In this document: in pieces, positions 62,665 to 64,000 of the stretch
Position numbering within the stretch: the stretch's first letter is position 1
Layout of the letters: every line of letters begins with the position of its first letter
From: Cytobacillus sp. S13-E01
GTDB lineage: Bacteria > Bacillota > Bacilli > Bacillales > Bacillaceae_L
Direction of reading: 5' to 3'
Assembly (NCBI RefSeq): GCF_029193815.1
Contig: NZ_JARFVC010000006.1
Coordinates: 96,702-160,701, forward strand
DNA: 64,000 nucleotides
Translations under genes and position numbers: made by a program
The notes under the pieces: generated by a model
Seen by the model: the letters and a program-made list of their open reading frames with translations, nothing else
Databases searched by the model: none
What the model was told of the DNA's origin: nothing

Positions 62665-63891
62665 ATGACAGAAAATGAGTTATTACAAATGGCACTAAAT
62701 TTAGGCCCTGGATGGAAAGTAGATCATGTAGAATTCAATCCCGATGATAAAGAATTACACATATATGCTTCAACGGTAAAAGGCAGCAAATTTGAGTGTT
62801 CTACTTGTGGCAGTCCCGCCCGTATTTATGACCATGGACGTGAACGAACATGGAGACACTTAAATTTCTTTCAGTACCAAGCCTATCTTCATGCAAGACT
62901 ACCACGTACAGATTGTCCAGAATGTGACGGATCTGCTAAAACAATAAAACCAAATTGGGCCCGTGAACGGTCTGGTTTCTCTGTGTACTTTGAAGCGTTC
63001 GTCATCCTTCTAATGAAAGCTATGCCCGTTAAAAAGGTGGCAAATCTTGTTGGTGAACATGATACAACTCTTTGGCCAATCCTTCATCATTATGTAAATG
63101 AAGCACGCGAAAGAGAAGACTATTCCTCTGTAAAGCAGGTAGGATTTGATGAAACATCCAGAAAAAGAGGGCACGAATATGTCTCTATCTTCATGGATCT
63201 TGAAGAGCGTAAGGTTATTTCTGTTACAGAGGGCAAAGATCAACATACATTAAAGGGATTTAAACATGATTTAATGGTTCATGGCGGCCACCCCGATAAT
63301 ATTAAAGAATTCAGTATTGACATGTCTCCAGCCTTTATCAAGGGGGCTGAAGAACAGTTCCCAAAAGCCTCCCTTACCTTCGATAAATTTCATGTCATGA
63401 AGATGATTAATGAGGCGGTGGATGAAACACGTCGTAAAGAGCAAAAAGATCATCCCGAGTTAAAAAATAGCCGGTATGCATGGATAAAAAATGAAGACAA
63501 TTTAAACACGAAACAAAAAGAAACATTGCTTAAATTAAAGGATCAAGACCTAAAGACGGCGAAAGCCTATCAACTGAAAGTAGCATTTCAACGGTTCTGG
63601 CAAAAGGATGTCTCCGAAGCAGAAGCCTATTTGGATGAATGGCTTTCTTGGGCAAGACGATCCCAGATTCCTGATATGGTGAAGGTGGCCAAAAGTGTAC
63701 ACAAGCATCGTGGTGGTATCCTTCAATGGTTTAAGAGTCGTATCAATAATGGCATACTTGAGGCAACAAACGGATTAATCCAAGCAGCCAAACGACAAGC
63801 AAGAGGATACCGTTCAACTAAAAACTTAATAACAATGATCTATCTTATTGCCGGTGGGTTGAACCTAAGGGTAACAGAGTTATCAGAGTAA
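62665..63891 (+). CDS. ISL3-family transposase
   Basis: A 408-residue DDE transposase. An N-terminal zinc finger has CSTCGS (about 45-50) and CPECDG; a helix-turn-helix follows (KVANLVGEHDTTLWPIL). The catalytic acids are in VGFDETSRKRGH (about 158), FSIDMSPAFIKG (about 220) and GILEATNGLIQAAKR (about 365), the last being the family's ExxN block. It is full length with no stop, so the element is probably active. ATG 62665 follows AAGGCGGTAGTTTAAAA. Confidence 0.95.
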   Translation: MTENELLQMALNLGPGWKVDHVEFNPDDKELHIYASTVKGSKFECSTCGSPARIYDHGRERTWRHLNFFQYQAYLHARLPRTDCPECDGSAKTIKPNWARERSGFSVYFEAFVILLMKAMPVKKVANLVGEHDTTLWPILHHYVNEAREREDYSSVKQVGFDETSRKRGHEYVSIFMDLEERKVISVTEGKDQHTLKGFKHDLMVHGGHPDNIKEFSIDMSPAFIKGAEEQFPKASLTFDKFHVMKMINEAVDETRRKEQKDHPELKNSRYAWIKNEDNLNTKQKETLLKLKDQDLKTAKAYQLKVAFQRFWQKDVSEAEAYLDEWLSWARRSQIPDMVKVAKSVHKHRGGILQWFKSRINNGILEATNGLIQAAKRQARGYRSTKNLITMIYLIAGGLNLRVTELSE

Positions 63892-63895
63892 CTCC

Positions 63896-64000
63896 TTCAT
63901 TTAACTTACAGACCATTTAGTAGTTTCAATTGGGCTTGTCAAGTGCTTTCCTTGACAAGCCCAATTGAAACTACTACCCTTGTAAGTTGTTAAATGAAGG
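63896..64000. repeat. long inverted repeat at the right end of the IS
   Basis: TAGTAGTTTCAATTGGGCTT plus GTCAAG pairs perfectly with its complement across TGCTTTC, and the outer arms (CCTTCATTTAAC / GTTAAATGAAGG) pair as well, with a mismatched middle. It may be the IS end and terminator, or a folded-back sequence artefact at a contig end. Confidence 0.8.

Larger units (their letters stand above)
62630..64000 (+). mobile_element. ISL3-family insertion sequence, right end at or near the window end
   Basis: It contains one intact transposase (62665-63891) and a long inverted repeat at its right side. TGTCAACA at 62618-62625 resembles the TTGTCAAG of the right arm, so the left end may lie a few bases before 62630. 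The exact ends and target duplication cannot be fixed because the window stops. Confidence 0.7.

Overview
The window is low-GC DNA with strong Gram-positive ribosome-binding sites, rho-independent terminators and many spore-former families: DUF3231 and YjcZ-type small proteins, a DUF4023 protein, SigK- and SigB-like promoters, an LtaS-type lipoteichoic acid synthase and lipobox lipoproteins. It looks like the chromosome of an endospore-forming member of the Bacillaceae. FNR boxes together with an Fnr-type regulator suggest growth at low oxygen. The genes form many short, independently terminated units, separated by a recurrent GC-rich palindromic repeat and by fragments of decayed genes.

Layout. 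1-14.2 kb: an HpaB-like flavin-dependent monooxygenase (cut by the window edge), two EamA exporters, three CBO0543-type membrane paralogues, a DUF3231 protein, a two-component system, an orphan sporulation-type kinase, a DUF421 protein, a glyoxalase-like protein, a YhdJ-like orphan adenine methyltransferase and a MATE-like exporter. 14.2-19 kb: a candidate cationic small ORF, a Gly/Tyr-rich probable coat protein, a membrane dipeptidase, an HD hydrolase, an acetamidase/formamidase and a small membrane protein. 19-24.2 kb: a divergent pair (CGCGG-motif peptide and Mrp/NBP35 ATPase) with two FNR boxes, an AtoE transporter, a cysteine-desulfurase-like enzyme and the Fnr regulator with its own FNR box. 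24.3-31 kb: tandem palindromic repeats, odhAB (2-oxoglutarate dehydrogenase E1/E2), then about 25 copies of a 51-bp minisatellite lodged inside one palindromic repeat, then a UGSC-family fragment. 31.2-37.5 kb: an operon (RpiR regulator, N-succinylamino-acid racemase type enzyme, amino-acid ABC transporter, GNAT, M20 hydrolase) that fits the D- to L-amino-acid conversion route. 37.5-47.5 kb: decayed genes, small sporulation-type proteins, a diguanylate cyclase, a GrdB-like selenoprotein, a DbpA-type helicase and TrhO. 47.7-60.1 kb: an RlmN-type enzyme, an acyl-ACP desaturase, DUF3231, a DsbA-like selenoprotein, an LtaS-type enzyme, an RlmI-type methyltransferase and a PyrR-controlled codBA operon. 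60.1-64 kb: a probable type I toxin-antitoxin module, a MarR regulator and an ISL3-family insertion sequence.

The most striking signal is selenocysteine. Three separate loci carry an in-frame TGA exactly where their families place a redox Cys/Sec: U-P-I-C in a GrdB-like protein, U-P-F-C in a DsbA-like oxidoreductase, and U-G-S-C in a UGSC fragment. Each TGA is followed at 19-28 nt by a small hairpin with a G in the first two loop positions, as bacterial SECIS elements have. A standard gene caller would split or shorten all three. No sel genes lie in the window, so Sec decoding would have to be encoded elsewhere.
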